Below the pieces are notes generated by a model that saw only the letters and a list, made by a program, of their open reading frames with translations, was not told where the DNA came from and did no database searches. A stretch of DNA of 64,000 nucleotides from Merluccius polli (taxonomy: Eukaryota; Chordata; Actinopteri; Gadiformes; Merlucciidae): assembly GCA_030340625.1 (NCBI GenBank), contig JAOPHQ010000916.1, positions 36,794 through 100,793 of the forward strand, in the 5' to 3' direction. Both the position numbers and the translations under genes were made by a program. Every line of letters begins with the position of its first letter. Position 1 is the first letter of the stretch. Of the stretch, positions 25,880-39,313 are shown piece after piece.

Positions 25880-28689
25880 TCTTTCGTGGCCTTACATTTC
25901 AAAAACTAAACAGAGTTCTCATAATGATTGGACATAAGGGCCAAGGGAGCCACAGGGCCAAACTAATTATGCACAGCAACAGTGCTTGAAAAGGTGTTTC
26001 ATGGGCTGCATTCCTACAGGAGTCGTTGTAACGGTGTTACAGTGGTGGGACTGGACAGTCCATGTGAAATGGGTAAAACCTTTATCAATCCCCTGTAAAG
26101 CTGTGAACCATATTACAAAGGATGTCTGGGGATTTGATGCGGGGCTTCTCTGCTGACAGCAAATTGAAGTGGATGGTGATGTATGGTGGACAACGCGCCA
26201 CAGCCCCCATGAGACCAGGGTCTCTTTCCTGGTTCAGAAATAAGAAAATTAAATAAGATTTTATTTTTTTCCGAAACATATTGGATCACCCATGTGTTAC
26301 ATGGGTAACGCAGGTTGATCACTGGCCACACAAGTTACTCTTTTACGTTTTTTTCTTTCGGGGATGCCGACAGGGCTAGGAAACCGTGGATAAACGAGGG
26401 CCGGTGTTAAGCGGCTGTGTAACTACCATTTGTTTTAAAACATATACAAGTGCCAGCAATTCCCAATTTCCCCCCCCTCTTAAATCATAACAAATGTGTA
26501 TTTTACATGCAGTTTTTTTTGTTTTCCCACTCAGCATATGGTCTTTGTTTCCGCTCACAGACTGTGTAAGAGCGTTTTCCCCGCACACACTTTTCTCAAA
26601 TGAAACTATCGCCGAGTTGATGAGTCATTGCTGTAGACACAGTAATTGACAACATGAACAAAGGGAAATAGGGCACAGCGGTCCCGTTTTGATGCATGGA
26701 TTTAGCCAACAGCACCAACAGGTGTGTTAGGGCCGATCACCCCCGCAGGCAACTGACGCTGCTATGAAAGAGCTGTGCCTGCAGCACCAGCGGCTTAGGG
26801 ACTAAAAGCTTCCGCCAAATGCTTGATATTGAACAATTTGACATTACAGAGCATTAAAATGTCAAATGTAATAATAGTTTCGCTTTTTTTTTTTTCTTTG
26901 AAAAAGAAAATAGAAAATTATTGCCAACCTAGACTCCCTCCATTCATCACACTTTATTTAGGCTGTTTATCGCAAGGTGGTGGAGTCTCTACTAGATCTC
27001 TACTAGAAAACACAAACACGACACAATTTAATGTAGCAGTAAGTACAAAACCACTGTATATTTATATCTATATCTATATATATAGAGGGGGGGATGTATA
27101 TTTATCCCCCCCCCCCCCCACACACACACACCTCCACCACCCCATGTTTGTGAATGGGTGGGTGCAGGTGTTGTCGGGGGGGGGGGGCGCTGCTCTCCCA
27201 CCTTCTGATGAAGACTCATTGTGGCAAGGCGCTTCTTTGATACTATCCCCACGGCAACAGGCATTGAAAGAAACCTTCCTCTTTGATTGACATGCCGTTG
27301 CATTACAGCTCGGTTTGACAGTTGGCACCACAGAGAGAAAGACAGGGGGGCGGGGGGATATAAAAATAAGGGATATCTGTCAGTCATGGGGAATCTCCCC
27401 CACACCTCCCCCCCTCCTCCCCCATCCCCTCAGCCTCAGGGGCTAAAGTTGGATGCAAGTTTCAGCGTCTAACCTTTTGGGAAGTGGAGGACATCTAACA
27501 AAAGCGCGGCCACGCGTTCATCACCCCTCTACCCTCGCTCGGATGACATTGTTTCAAAGCAACCGTTTGATCAACGCCCACGGCGCCCTCCCCCAAACCC
27601 ACCCCCCCCACCCCCTGTGCGAGCGTAACGCCTGCCACGGGGGAGGGGGAGCTATTCGCGAGCCGCACCGCTAATCACAGGCGGGAGGCGGAGGTTTTGA
27701 CGGGATGAAGTCGGCGTGAGGAGGATGAGCCTTAATCAACCATAATGACGGGGAAAATGAGCGGCGCCTACCACCCCCCGAAAAAGGAAAACCTTCACGC
27801 CGTTCCCTCCTTAAGTCGTCAAAACCTGCTCAGTATTCTGAACCCGCCGCTGCCTCATAAGCCATTAAGAGCAAATTATGCAGAGATAACGCCTGCACTG
27901 ATTTAAGAGCGGAGGAGGAGAAGGGGACCTGCAGGAACAGCCAACACTTAGCTCTGTGTGTTTGGGGTTTTTGTGTGTTTTAAGTGGCTTGGAATTGCAT
28001 GGGAATCTAACCCCAACCCTAACCCCACAGGCGGCAGGCCCACACACACACATACTTTCACACTTTTAAATGATAAACAATGGTTAAAAAAATAACATGG
28101 CAAGACATGACATCTATATACATCTTTACTCACTTTTGTCTGGTTTCCCACAGCAACCTTCACTTTCCTTCACAAGTGTGTCTAAAGCACAGAACCATAG
28201 AGTCCACCCACAGCTCAATAAACCAGTGGATATATTTATTTTTTTTCTGTCGACATCAATTTGGTCTGTGGGGGAAATCCCATGTGGAACCGAATGCAGT
28301 GGAAAAAAAGTGAGATGTACGAAGTTCGGTTTAAACTGCATGGCGGAGGATGTGCCACGTGCCCAGAAAACCTCCCGGCATGGCTTAATTGGCTACAGGA
28401 AATGTCACTGTCTAACATGGCCGCCGTCTGAACTAATGAAGTAGCTGACCTCAGATACTGACAGGTGGGTTATTGCACCCCCCCCCCCCCCCCCCCCCCC
28501 CCCTCCCTCCAGCGGACTCAGCAGAATAACGGGGGCGGAGCAAGGTGTTGTGTGTGGTTGGCTGGTTGCGGCGGTGACTTGTGAACCAGCTGGGCCGTGA
28601 TGGATGGTGGCGATGGAGACGGCAGCAGAAGCGCAGATTGCCAATCCTTGTAACCGCGACCCCTAACTGCCTACCACAGTGGGCTGCCT

Positions 28690-28733
<44 letters not shown>

Positions 28734-29944
28734 TTTGTGGGGGGGTTGTGTATCACCTGCCAAAAAGCGAGAGAGGGGGGGGGGGGGGAATCACCTTCCA
28801 AAGAGTGACAGAGATCACAGCGAACTTCTGCACCTGCACCAGGATGGACTGGATTGGATGCACTCTTTCGCTTCCCCTACAATGAACCCTCCCCCCCCCA
28901 GCATTGAATGTGCAACAACAACAACAACAATAACAACAACACAATGGACGTTGTTGTCAGAGGGAACACCTGCTGAGTTGATGGCGGTGGCTGGGAGCCA
29001 ACAACGCCATACGCTCCCAGTCTAATTGAGACAATTGCTGTGACGGAGAGACGGGAGCTCCATCCCGTCAGATTTCCCTAAGTCATCATGTACTAATATG
29101 TACAAATAATATAATACAAATAATGTAAAAAAAAAAAAAAAAGGTCATACAAATACACCAGCCCACCCCCTAGCCCCAGCGACGCAGCCGCTATAACAGA
29201 ACGGACGCAATCGCAGAAAGCCTGGGTGGAAATACCCCACAGTCCCACAGCACCTTGTCACCACCATCCTCTACGTCACCGTCCACTACCGTTTCAGACC
29301 AGACGCCCCCCCACCCACACTACCATAACCACCGTAATCTCCCATCCCCACCTGTAACCGTCACCAAACCCTACCCCCATAACTATCATCTTCCCTCTGT
29401 AGCCACCATCACGCCCCCATCATCTCCCCCAAAAGCTTTGACTTCCCGGGGCTGCTCTGTGTGAAAGCCCAGTGGATAACACAGCGTAACTGTGCTGAGT
29501 TTCTGCCAGATGCCGAGGCAGTAAACATGTTCTCTCTGGCAGCTCGGTGGCAGAATACTTCACTTTGAAAAACAGTTGCAGTTGAACTAAAAAAAATCTA
29601 ATAAAATGGAAAAAACTCGGCGATGTGCGTTTTGTGCTCGACTTCAAAGTGCGGTTGTTTGTGTTCCTTTACAAACCAGCTGGCAACTACATGGGTGATT
29701 ACATGTGAGGTAAATCGTTCAGAGAAACTGTACCCCATTTTAATCATTTCTTTAGAGGGAGTCGATGGCAGACAGCCACCGTTTCAGTGACCCATGCATC
29801 AGCTTGTTACTCTGTGTAACTTATTTTCTTCTTCAACACCTTATTTCCACATGAGCTACCATCTTGTATGTTTACCCGCCCACGCTTGCCTACATATTGG
29901 AAGGAGGGTTGAACATGTGATATATATATTGTTATATACAGTAT

Positions 29945-29948
29945 ATTG

Positions 29949-30002
<54 letters not shown>

Positions 30003-30046
30003 ATATGTATATATGTATATATATATATTGTTATATTGTTATATTG

Positions 30047-30116
<70 letters not shown>

Positions 30117-30148
30117 ATATGTATATATATTGTTATATTGTTATATTG

Positions 30149-30180
<32 letters not shown>

Positions 30181-30226
30181 ATATATATATTGTTATATAT
30201 ATTGTTATATTTCAGCCTAAATAAAA
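29945..30226. repeat. (TA)n compound array
   Basis: About 280 bp of TA repeats interrupted by three-fold clusters of tatatgta and of ttgttata. The same cluster pattern occurs twice in the same order, suggesting an internal duplication. Confidence 0.9.
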
Positions 30227-30726
30227 AAGATTGATTGAAATAATATAATAAATAATATAAATAATAAATAACAAAACACATTTTACTTCTGTGGGTCTTT
30301 GCTGTTAATTGTATTAATTTATTGAATGGTTAATGTGGGACATAATTATCTGTCAAAATTAAACCAGTGGGAGTTTGATCGATGGTCACCTTGAGTCCTT
30401 TGTCTGTAATCCTAGCTCCACTTACATTACATTATCAAAGGAGTCTCTTCGCTATTTCTTTTCTTCTTTTCTGTTTTGCAGTACATAGGAAAATAGAAAC
30501 ATGACTTTATGTAAAAGAAACAGTGGCGAACAGAAGAGTGTTTGTCAATAAACATCTCATCTCCCTGCAGTTGGGAAAACCAAAATGATCTGTTATAAAG
30601 ACCACTGATGCCTCTCCAAATCCAGTGGAGAGAGGATTTCACAGTGTGGTCTAGTAGGATGAACAGTCTGCCATTTACTCATTCGTCATGCTGTGGCTAC
30701 AATATCACAACAGTGGTGAGATCACT

Positions 30727-30773
<47 letters not shown>

Positions 30774-32820
30774 CAGAGAGTCACATAATGACACGTCTGC
30801 CACTATTACAAATGTTTTAATTGATTTCATCAATGATTGAATGTTGTTTCACAGTCCATGCTAGATCAGCAGTAACCATTCAATTAAACCATTTAAATTA
30901 TTAAAGTAAAAAATAAAATGTACAAAAAAACTAAATAGGCCTCAATGAGAAGAAATAAGCAGGAGGGAAGAAGAGTGGGAAGATGTCATTATTTAACCTC
31001 CCTGATGTTTCAAAAAAAGATGTTTAATGGAGGTTGACAAAAGAACATGTCAGTTATTTAATGATACTTTTTGTTCTTTGTTGTATTAATTATAGAAAAG
31101 GCCTAAGGCTAGTGACACACTGTAGAAACTGCTGTCAAGTTACAGCCTCAAAAATAAAAGAAGCATAAAATGTTGGTTTTGTTCTTAATCCCAAATGAAA
31201 CGATCAAGAGTGAAAAAAGTTTTTCTTCTCATCACAAGTATGTGACGAGAAGTGTATAGCAGCTGCTAAATAGACTTTAAATTGCTGTTTAAAAAGATAT
31301 TAGCCAAAGCACGAAACCATCTTGCGGCTTCGCACATGAAAGCGATCTAAAAGATCAATTTAAATACCATATTTTCCCCAAAAAACATCTGCGTTAAGAG
31401 ATTGCAGTAAAAGGCAGATTTCAGTGCAGTCCGGGCTTGTTTACTGTCTGAAAGGTTCCCTGACTTGGTTTCGAAGTATTTTCCCCAGAACCGGGTGCTT
31501 CCTCTAGGTTTTGGTACAATTAAACCATGTGACAGAAAGACAGAAAGACTACAGAGCGGCCACACAGTAATGGAGGGATGACAGAATCCATTGACTGACT
31601 TTCTGACAAAAAAGAAAGCATTGCAGCCCACGTCTCTTCCCTGCTTCATTGTAATTCGTGGGTGACACCCGGAGCTAATCTATACAGCCTTGGGTCATAC
31701 TTTAAAAATGCTAAATAGTGGGGATATGGAAAATAGACTTTTGTTCATTGGTCTGGTGTTTAATATGCAGACAAGGGCATTTTTTCAAAAAAAGGTTGTG
31801 AAAGAGCACATGGGGGGGGGGGGGATATCTTGTCCTTTTGCTGCCAAAGTTCACCTGCAGTGCAGATCCTCTATGTTGGCCAAGACATTGCAGGAACTTA
31901 CGCTGTACAGTTGAAGACATTGGCTGTGTTAGAACCGGTCCATTTGTGCCCTAAGTGCACTATTTAGGGTGTCACCATTTTGTAACGTTGTCCAAATTGT
32001 GAGTGGACAAATCTGTTTCCCTATAGAGTGCACTGCTCGATACCACAACGCACCGTAAAAGAGTGTACAACTGATTCACATGTCGACTCACTAATGCAAC
32101 CAGTACAAGTCACGTCGAGTGTCCGAATTCCCCCTTTACTTATTCCATAAATAGCGTACTATGTAGTGTTCACTATATAGGGAATAGGGAATGAGGGAAC
32201 AAGTAAGCCAAATCGAAGATGGCATTTAGACTGGAGATCACATATGATCTTCTTTAGCTAATAACCGGCGCTTTAACGACAATGTGATGTATATGTGGGC
32301 CTGCTCTTGCTTTCCGCTAGCTAATGATCCACGTCATTCCTGTTAATCAGTCAATTAATCACCATCTTATGAATTTAATCTCTTACTTAGGCCCTGTTCT
32401 GCATAATGGCTTTTAAACATTCAAATCCTCGCCATGGGATTACAAACGAGCCTCGCGCTGATAGCGCATTTCGTCGCGAAACAAAAAAAAAAACATGTTT
32501 TCTCCTGTGACAGACAGCTGTGGAGTTGGGAGTGCCACTTTGGTCCAACTTCTGCCAAGTTGTTCTTGTGTTGTATGAGATGTGCACTGTGACGCATATT
32601 CAACAGAACCACACATTCACTGTCTCCCCTGGCACAGGGGTTCAAGTAGCTCATTCATGGGTGCTAGTCATTAGTTTATGCATTTTACTTTGCATTTGAA
32701 TTAATTAAATGATTGTAATTATGACTAACGTGCATATGCCATATTACGCAACTAGCATGCATTTAAGCCAAATCTCTTGAGATTTCAAGCAAGAAGAAAC
32801 ATGTTTTTTTAAGTTAAAGG

Positions 32821-33489
32821 TAGGGATGTCCGATATTGGCTTTTTTACCGATAACCGATATTGTTCAACTCTTAATTTCCGATACCGATATCAACCGATA
32901 CCGATACCGATATATGCAGCCACGTGAAACCTCCGCTTTACACTCATTGCAAACCGCAATAGGCTTTATGCCGAGCGGAAATGTGGATTAATAAATAAAA
33001 ACAAAACAGCGGTAAAAGCTAGCGTGTGTGTCCGGGAGAGGGTTACTCTCCTCGGACACATTACTCTGAAGCCCCGGTGACGGTCTGGAGGTGCGGATTA
33101 ATAAATAAAATAATGTGAGCGCGGTACAGCGGACCTGAACCGGTTGTGATGAGACTGTTTGGCAGAATGCGTTAGTATGTTGCGCTGACCCCTATTTTAC
33201 TATTCAACGTAGAAACTTTGAAATAATTCCAAACCACCGACATAACCACAGCTACAACTAGCGTCCCGCTACACGGCCGCACAGCCCAGGCTTGTTATTG
33301 AGACGGCGCGGCGCGTTTGATGATGTCATCAAACCACGTCCTCACTTGAAACATAACAGATGTCTGAAATTATTTCCAAATCGATTTCGGTATCGGTTAA
33401 AAAACCGATGCCGATATTTTCCGATATTGATTTTTTTATGCCAATATCGGCCGATAATATCGGTGGGCCGATAATATCGGACATCCCTA
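32821..33489. mobile_element. Non-autonomous hAT element, 669 bp, perfect target duplication
   Basis: Starts TAGGGATGTCCGATATTGG and ends CCGATAATATCGGACATCCC TA, giving matching terminal inverted repeats. It is flanked by gttaaagg at 32813-32820 and 33490-33497, a perfect 8-bp duplication. The subterminal regions are dense in short ccgata/tatcgg motifs, likely transposase-binding sites. No transposase. The intact duplication suggests a fairly recent insertion. Confidence 0.85.
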
Positions 33490-33497
33490 GTTAAAGG

Positions 33498-36400
33498 GAC
33501 TGAAATGACTGTAGTTTCGGTTCTGTGTTGAATGAATAGGATTACCGATCCTAGCAACATGGTGGGAACTACACTGCATGTATTTATTTGGAAATGTCTC
33601 ATAGAGCTTCTGATTCCACACATTATAATTAATTAGCGTACGCTTCATTCAGGCATCCAACAGTCCAACAGTTTGAAATGGTCGTTTTAACATCTGGACC
33701 ATTGTTTGCTTTTTAAATCTGTACATAACAAGACTCTGCATGCTGGCCTTAAATCTTTCAGCGATTCGTTAAAAGCAAATATATCCTGCAGTGTCTGGAG
33801 CCAGGCTTTACTTTGAGAAAACATTTTGTTCGGAGAAGAAGAAGAAGGACAAGAAGATGAAGAAGAAGAAGATGAAGTAGAAGTAGAAGAGTGTTTACAA
33901 AGCACAAGCCCACGGAAAGCTGCTGTGCATGGGTGAACGCAGCCTTCCCACAGCTTACTCAAAGAAAGGCTTTTGTTGTCATCTGCTTGCGCCTTTCAGT
34001 AAATAATACACCACAGACCAATATTACCCACAGGAATTATAAGAAGCCATGTGCATGTGGCTAAATGCCCTGGCAGCAATGGAGTGTGTGTGGGGGTTGA
34101 GCGGGGGGGCACAGGGTCTGGGTCCATTCCAGCAGATCTAAACCCCCTCCGACATCCAGCACTACAACATTGTGGGCGAACAGGGTCATTACAAAAATGA
34201 AGAGACTGTGTGACAATTAACGATTCCTGTTGCGCCTTGTTGTTTATCGAATACATGACATGAAAACTATGGGACACCATCTCGGCAGGTGTAACAATGT
34301 CCCATAGTGGCCCATACCTCCATGTATTGTGGTGCGGGAGCTCAACAGATGTTGCTCCATCGGCTGATCAACATTACCATCTCAATTAACGAAAGCCTTG
34401 TTCAGCGGGCAAAGCTCTGCTACGCTCTAGATGTGCAATTGGTTTTACTGATCTGCTGCGCAACTGCCACTATCTCAGCACCGCATGAACAAGCCGGTAA
34501 ATCGGCCCAAACAACAGCACAGGACATGACAGAGGGGAACAGTAGCCTATAAGCAGCAAGGCGTAATAAAAGCCGGCACAAAACAATATGGGGGATAAAA
34601 TTGGGGAAGTGTCAGGGCAGGTGAGAACACACATGTCAGGGCATGAAGAGGGGGAGAGAGAGAGAGAGAGACGTTGGTAGTAGGGTTGTGGAAGGTGCGA
34701 CAGCTTCACTATGGACATCTTCCATTTACTGCACCAAACTGTGACTCAGATACAGGTTGTAGCCTACAATTGTTCTTCATAGACTAAATCCTCTTTTAAT
34801 ACGCCTTTAATGGAAGTGAAAGTATTTCTGCCAACTTGTGAAAGCGCAATGCAGGCTGCATCCCAATAGGGCCACCAGTGGCATAGTGTCTGTGCAGTAC
34901 TGAGTTTGAGTTACATAAACCAACCGCACACATGACAGCTTATTTCGGTCAATGCAGGCAAAATGCATAGTAGATAATTGACTAGTTGTAACAAAGGTAT
35001 AAATGTCAAATTTAGTGAGGTAAAAAGCTAAAAAAGTACAGTTCTGAAAAGTGTCCAAATTTTGCAAGGTGCCATGCACCAGCTGAGCAAACTGCAGGGA
35101 ACTATTGTTCTATTTTCGCCTATTTTTGTTTGTCCTCATGTTCTGTTTCATGCAATTTATTATTTAGCTATATGACTATATGGAAAAGCCTTTCAGCCTT
35201 CATTCAGAAGTGGTCTCTCGTCATTCAAGTAGGCTACAATTATTGGTAGTTTCATGATTGATATGAGCATGCGTGACATACTTGATATGAACCATTTTTT
35301 TATTGTCATAATAATATACATGCAAACATCAAAATCTTACTTTCTAGTTTTCTTAATAGCTGTATACTTGTGTTGGGCTCATAAGCTATAGGTCTAATCA
35401 GCACTGCTGTGTTGTACAGCACTGTCCAGGGTGGGGCACCATGAAAGAAATGATAACGGTGCGACGGGTGAAGTAGACCATGCCGCATGCCGCCCCCCCC
35501 CCCCCCCCCCCCCAATATTTACAGCACCCCCTCCCAGAAAAGGGGGATAGTCCTAGTTCCAACGTCCCTGGAGGGAGAGAGGGAGGGAGAGAGAGAGGGA
35601 GAGAGAGAGAGTGACCTAGACCAATTTCAGAACAAAGTCACCACCCACAAGGAGGCTTTTATTGCGCCATAACAGATCTTGCCAGCGCCATCCCCCCACA
35701 TGCTAACATTTGGACGTGGCGTGTTGATGAGCCTACTGTACAAGGTAGGCCCCCTGCTGGCAATATCAAATGCTCTAAACGCGAGAGCTGACTGGTGATA
35801 AACCCACCACATTTTGGTATACACACGTGCACGCACCTCCCTCTACACCGATGCAGAGGCGTCACATGCGTCCGTCTGCAGGAATACTAACTAGGTCATA
35901 GCTCCTTGAAGCATCCCTCAACTGCTGAAGTGCAGTGAACACCAAAACTCCACTAGGTGATGTCACTTGTAATTATAAGGCAAGTGATATCACCTGCCAC
36001 GGTTTCAGGCAGCCAATCAGAACGGGCATTTGCAATGTGCAAAGTTTGGCCAGAGACAGCGCCTCTTCTTGAGGTTAATGTGTTTGTAATCGGGTGCTCT
36101 TTGGGTACTTTAAACAGACAGAGTATTTAATGGGAGGTTAAATATCTAGGTGCACACCGCTTATGTTTCCAGCCATCTGTTTGACAGAATTTAGGCCACG
36201 AATTTAGGCCACCTGAAGAAAATGATGTGGCGTTTGAAACAAAAGTGTAAAAATGTACCAAAATGTGTGCTGAATTGTTCACGTTGTGGCATGATAAGTA
36301 CAGTGTGCGGCAATGTTCATGTTTAATATATTACAAGTTTAAATGTAATGATTTAGCATTTGCTTCAACTTGGTTTGGTATCCTTTTGCTTGAGTCTTTC

Positions 36401-37113
36401 CTCATTTACGATGCTCCTGGGGAAACGCTCAACTAAAGTGGTTCAAAAGGAGCTCGAGTTTATTTTTCATTTATAAAGCACTTTAAAGACGTACAAAACA
36501 GATAAATGAAGGCACATGCAGGATGAGAATTTTTTTTTGTATCGTCTAATTTTAAAATCTATCAATTTAGCATGCAAAACTGGAACCATTAGCTTTAAGT
36601 GTCCAAACCAGATTGGATAACATCAGAAAAATGTCCCATTTTATTAACCGCAAAACAAGGGACACACTTGCATACATATGTACACACACACACAAATACA
36701 CTAGGGGCTGTGTTCTATGGAGGTTTGCTGGTCGTGAAACCTGTGTTATATAGCTCAGTAGTGCTGACAGGTCTGTTTCTCTTCTCCCCTTCCCCCCCCT
36801 CCATCCCTCTCTTCATCATTTCTGCATTCCTAGGCCGCGGAGTGGCTGGCACGTGGCAAGGACTGAGGCGAGGAGGAGGGGGGGAGAGGATGGATCTTCA
36901 GCCCAGAGTGAGAGCCTCTCCCCGGGGAAGCCGACGTCGGACGCAAGGCCTCATGGGCCGTTGACCCCGCTGTCTCTGTGATTTATGGGGCGCTGGGGCA
37001 TCTGGCCTGCGCAGACTCCTCCTCCTCTTTTCTCTACCCCCCATTCACATCCACACGCATACTGCGTCACTGTATTCAACAGGGATTGATTTGTGTGCAC
37101 TCGGACACACACG

Positions 37114-37144
<31 letters not shown>

Positions 37145-37560
37145 AGACACAACGCCGTTAACCAAACCCCAATGAATCGCACCTCCGCGCACCTAGCGCG
37201 CCGCTACCTGCCCGCCTCTTCCGGAGCACGTGGACGGCGGCTCCGAGCGAGTCATGAGGCGTCTGCTGGCGCCACGTCACCCAGGAGCCTCTGCTTAGGG
37301 ATCGATGGAAGTGCGCTGAGTAACGAGGCGTCGTTCCCCGCTTTCCACTCTGCCATCGAGGCATCGGCAGCCAGCAATCTCTCCCTACCGATTCCACACA
37401 CACACACAGACACAAACACACCCTAACTTTAAATACCCTGCTCTGCAGACTTCAAATCGGCTTCCTAGGATTCCACGTAATGAGAGGTTATGTTTATATT
37501 AGCGCTACACACACACACAGTGATGCAGCAGTGTTAACAAGGGACCACCACTAGGAGACT
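33498..37560. other. Intergenic upstream of tmem121, no coding exon seen
   Basis: Contains a GAA/GAAGAT-rich purine run (33835-33890), poly(C) at 35492-35513, GA run at 35576-35611 and CA runs near 37107-37136. The tmem121 promoter and 5' exon should lie here or further upstream but were not identified. 36830-37320 is relatively GC-rich and is the best candidate area. Confidence 0.45.
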
Positions 37561-37669
37561 CCCCCCCGCCCCCCCCCCCCCCCCCCCCCCCTCGGTTTTC
37601 TTGTAATCTTTTACATCCTTTTTTCAAAAGTCACAAACTGAGAGCAGGAGGCAAGCGGGCGCCTTCGCC
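37561..37669 (+). promoter_or_regulatory. Probable tmem121 5' UTR exon boundary with poly(C) tract
   Basis: A nearly pure C tract at 37561-37592 is followed by a T-rich stretch and tttttcaaaag ending at 37630, which fits a splice acceptor. Thirty-nine bases of likely 5' UTR then lead to the ATG. The upstream non-coding exon was not located. The splice reading is inference; the tract and acceptor-like motif are visible. Confidence 0.45.
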
Positions 37670-38614
37670 ATGGTGTTGCCGCCCCCGGACAAACGCCACG
37701 TGTGCCTGACCACCATCGTCATCATGACCAGCATGGCCTTCATGGACGCCTACCTGGTGGAGCAGAACCAGGGGCCCAGGAAGATCGGCGTGTGCATCAT
37801 CGTGCTGGTGGGGGACGTGTGCTTCCTCATCGTGCTGCGCTACGTGGCCGTGTGGGTCGGCGCCGAGGTGCGCACGGCGCGCCGCGGCTACGCCATGATC
37901 CTCTGGTTCCTCTACATCTTCGTGCTGGAGATCAAGCTCTACTTCGTCTTCCAGAATTGCAAGGCCGACCGCAAGAGTCTGGAGACGGTGGCCCGGAAGG
38001 CCCTGACGCTGCTGCTGTCGGTGTGCGTGCCGGGCCTCTACCTGGTTCTGGTGGCGCTGGACAGCATGGAGTACGTGCGGACTTTCCGCAAGAAGGAGGA
38101 CATGCGTGGCCGTCTGTTCTGGGTGGCGCTGGACCTGCTGGACCTGCTGGACATCCAGGCCAACCTGTGGGAGCCCCAGCGGACGGGCCTGCCCATCTGG
38201 GCCGAGGGCCTGATGTTCTTCTACTGCTACATCCTGCTGCTCATCCTGCCGTGCGTGTCGCTCAGCGAGATCAGCATGCAGGGGGAGCACGTGTCGCCGC
38301 AGAAGATGATGCTGTACCCGGTGCTGAGCCTGGTCACCATCAACGTGGTCACCATCCTCATACGCGGTGTCAACATGGTGCTGTTCCAGGACAGCCGCGT
38401 GTCCACCATCTTCGTGGGCAAGAACGTGGTGGCCATCGCCACCAAGGCGTCCACCTTCCTGGAGTACCGCAAGCAGGTGAAGGAGTTCCCGCACCCGCAG
38501 AACGCCATGGCGCTGGAGCTGCAGCAGAACTCGGTCGGCCACCCGCAGCCGCTGCCCAACGCCACCAGCCTGCCACACGAGCCCTCGCCGGCACAGGAGG
38601 TCATCGACACATGA
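37670..38614 (+). CDS. tmem121: Transmembrane protein 121 (single coding exon, intact)
   Basis: A 314-residue open frame on one exon, matching the TMEM121 family (human protein about 319 residues, also one coding exon). TMEM121 is a multipass membrane protein of poorly defined function, so no reaction is assigned. Visible hydrophobic segments lie at about residues 11-29, 39-61, 74-95, 111-129, 179-197 and 214-236. A leucine/aspartate-rich stretch (about 151-162) and a soluble C-terminal tail rich in Pro, Gln and Glu are also visible. The start is the first ATG of the frame, in a strong Kozak context (gccATGg). A likely 3' splice site (tttttcaaaag, ending 37630) sits 39 bases upstream, so a non-coding 5' exon is probable. 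Third positions are almost all G or C, unlike the AT-rich surroundings. This also creates long shadow frames on both strands. Convergent with slc24a4. Confidence 0.95.
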   Translation: MVLPPPDKRHVCLTTIVIMTSMAFMDAYLVEQNQGPRKIGVCIIVLVGDVCFLIVLRYVAVWVGAEVRTARRGYAMILWFLYIFVLEIKLYFVFQNCKADRKSLETVARKALTLLLSVCVPGLYLVLVALDSMEYVRTFRKKEDMRGRLFWVALDLLDLLDIQANLWEPQRTGLPIWAEGLMFFYCYILLLILPCVSLSEISMQGEHVSPQKMMLYPVLSLVTINVVTILIRGVNMVLFQDSRVSTIFVGKNVVAIATKASTFLEYRKQVKEFPHPQNAMALELQQNSVGHPQPLPNATSLPHEPSPAQEVIDT

Positions 38615-39228
38615 CCGGGCCTCCCGATTGGACGAGCGGCAGGCGCACGGGGGAGAGGGCGGCTCCTAAGACGTGAGGCTTATGAGCTTTTCGGCTGGAT
38701 GGGTTGTATTGAGAGCGGCTGAGGAACGGTCACCGGTGGCAAACAAAGAAATCAACTGCATGACAGGATGATATTCGACTCTTGTCAGGCCCACATGAAC
38801 TGCTGTAAACGTGTCAGAGAGATTTTCAGCCCTGCCTGTCTGACCGCAAGCCTAACCTTCAATCTGACAGGAAGGATTGGACATTTCCCCCCTCCCAAAA
38901 AAAGAAAAACATGATTTTTTTTTTAATTGTGGTACTGTGTTTTTAAATGTTTCAACTGTTTTAAATATTACACAAAAAAATAGATATATATTAAGAGACA
39001 ATCTCCATATAGTGCAGCTGGGTGACATTTTGTTGTGTGAAACAGACATTCAATTGCCCCTGTAGAATATGATGTATTTTTTAAAAGGTCACTTTTTTGA
39101 CATTGTATGTGTGGCTGTGGCATTCCCTCTGAAGTCCATCCCGTACGGGATCCCACGCAGCATGTAGCACTTGAGGTGAAGAGGAGGTGGGAGGAGGATG
39201 GGCAAGGAGAGCGATAAGGGGGTGTCAG

Positions 39229-39313
<85 letters not shown>

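Larger units (their letters stand above)
23151..32812. other. Intergenic, no gene seen
   Basis: Contains poly(C) at 23629-23649 and 28478-28503, TG compound arrays (24436-24470, 25571-25878), GA arrays and the TA array at 29.9 kb. A mixed-composition block at 27640-27930 lacks repeats and could be regulatory. No coding match. Confidence 0.55.

Noticed and set aside
26280..26320. Small palindrome cccatgtgttacatggg
   Set aside because: Only a 7-bp stem; expected by chance in 64 kb.
33687..33962. 91-codon minus frame with a Ser run
   Set aside because: The serine run is a GAA/GAT-type purine repeat; no homology.
37631..38676. Antisense 315-codon frame and +2 324-codon frame over tmem121
   Set aside because: Both are shadows of the GC-rich third positions of tmem121; their products are low-complexity (His/Gln/Ala/Gly-rich) and lack family resemblance.
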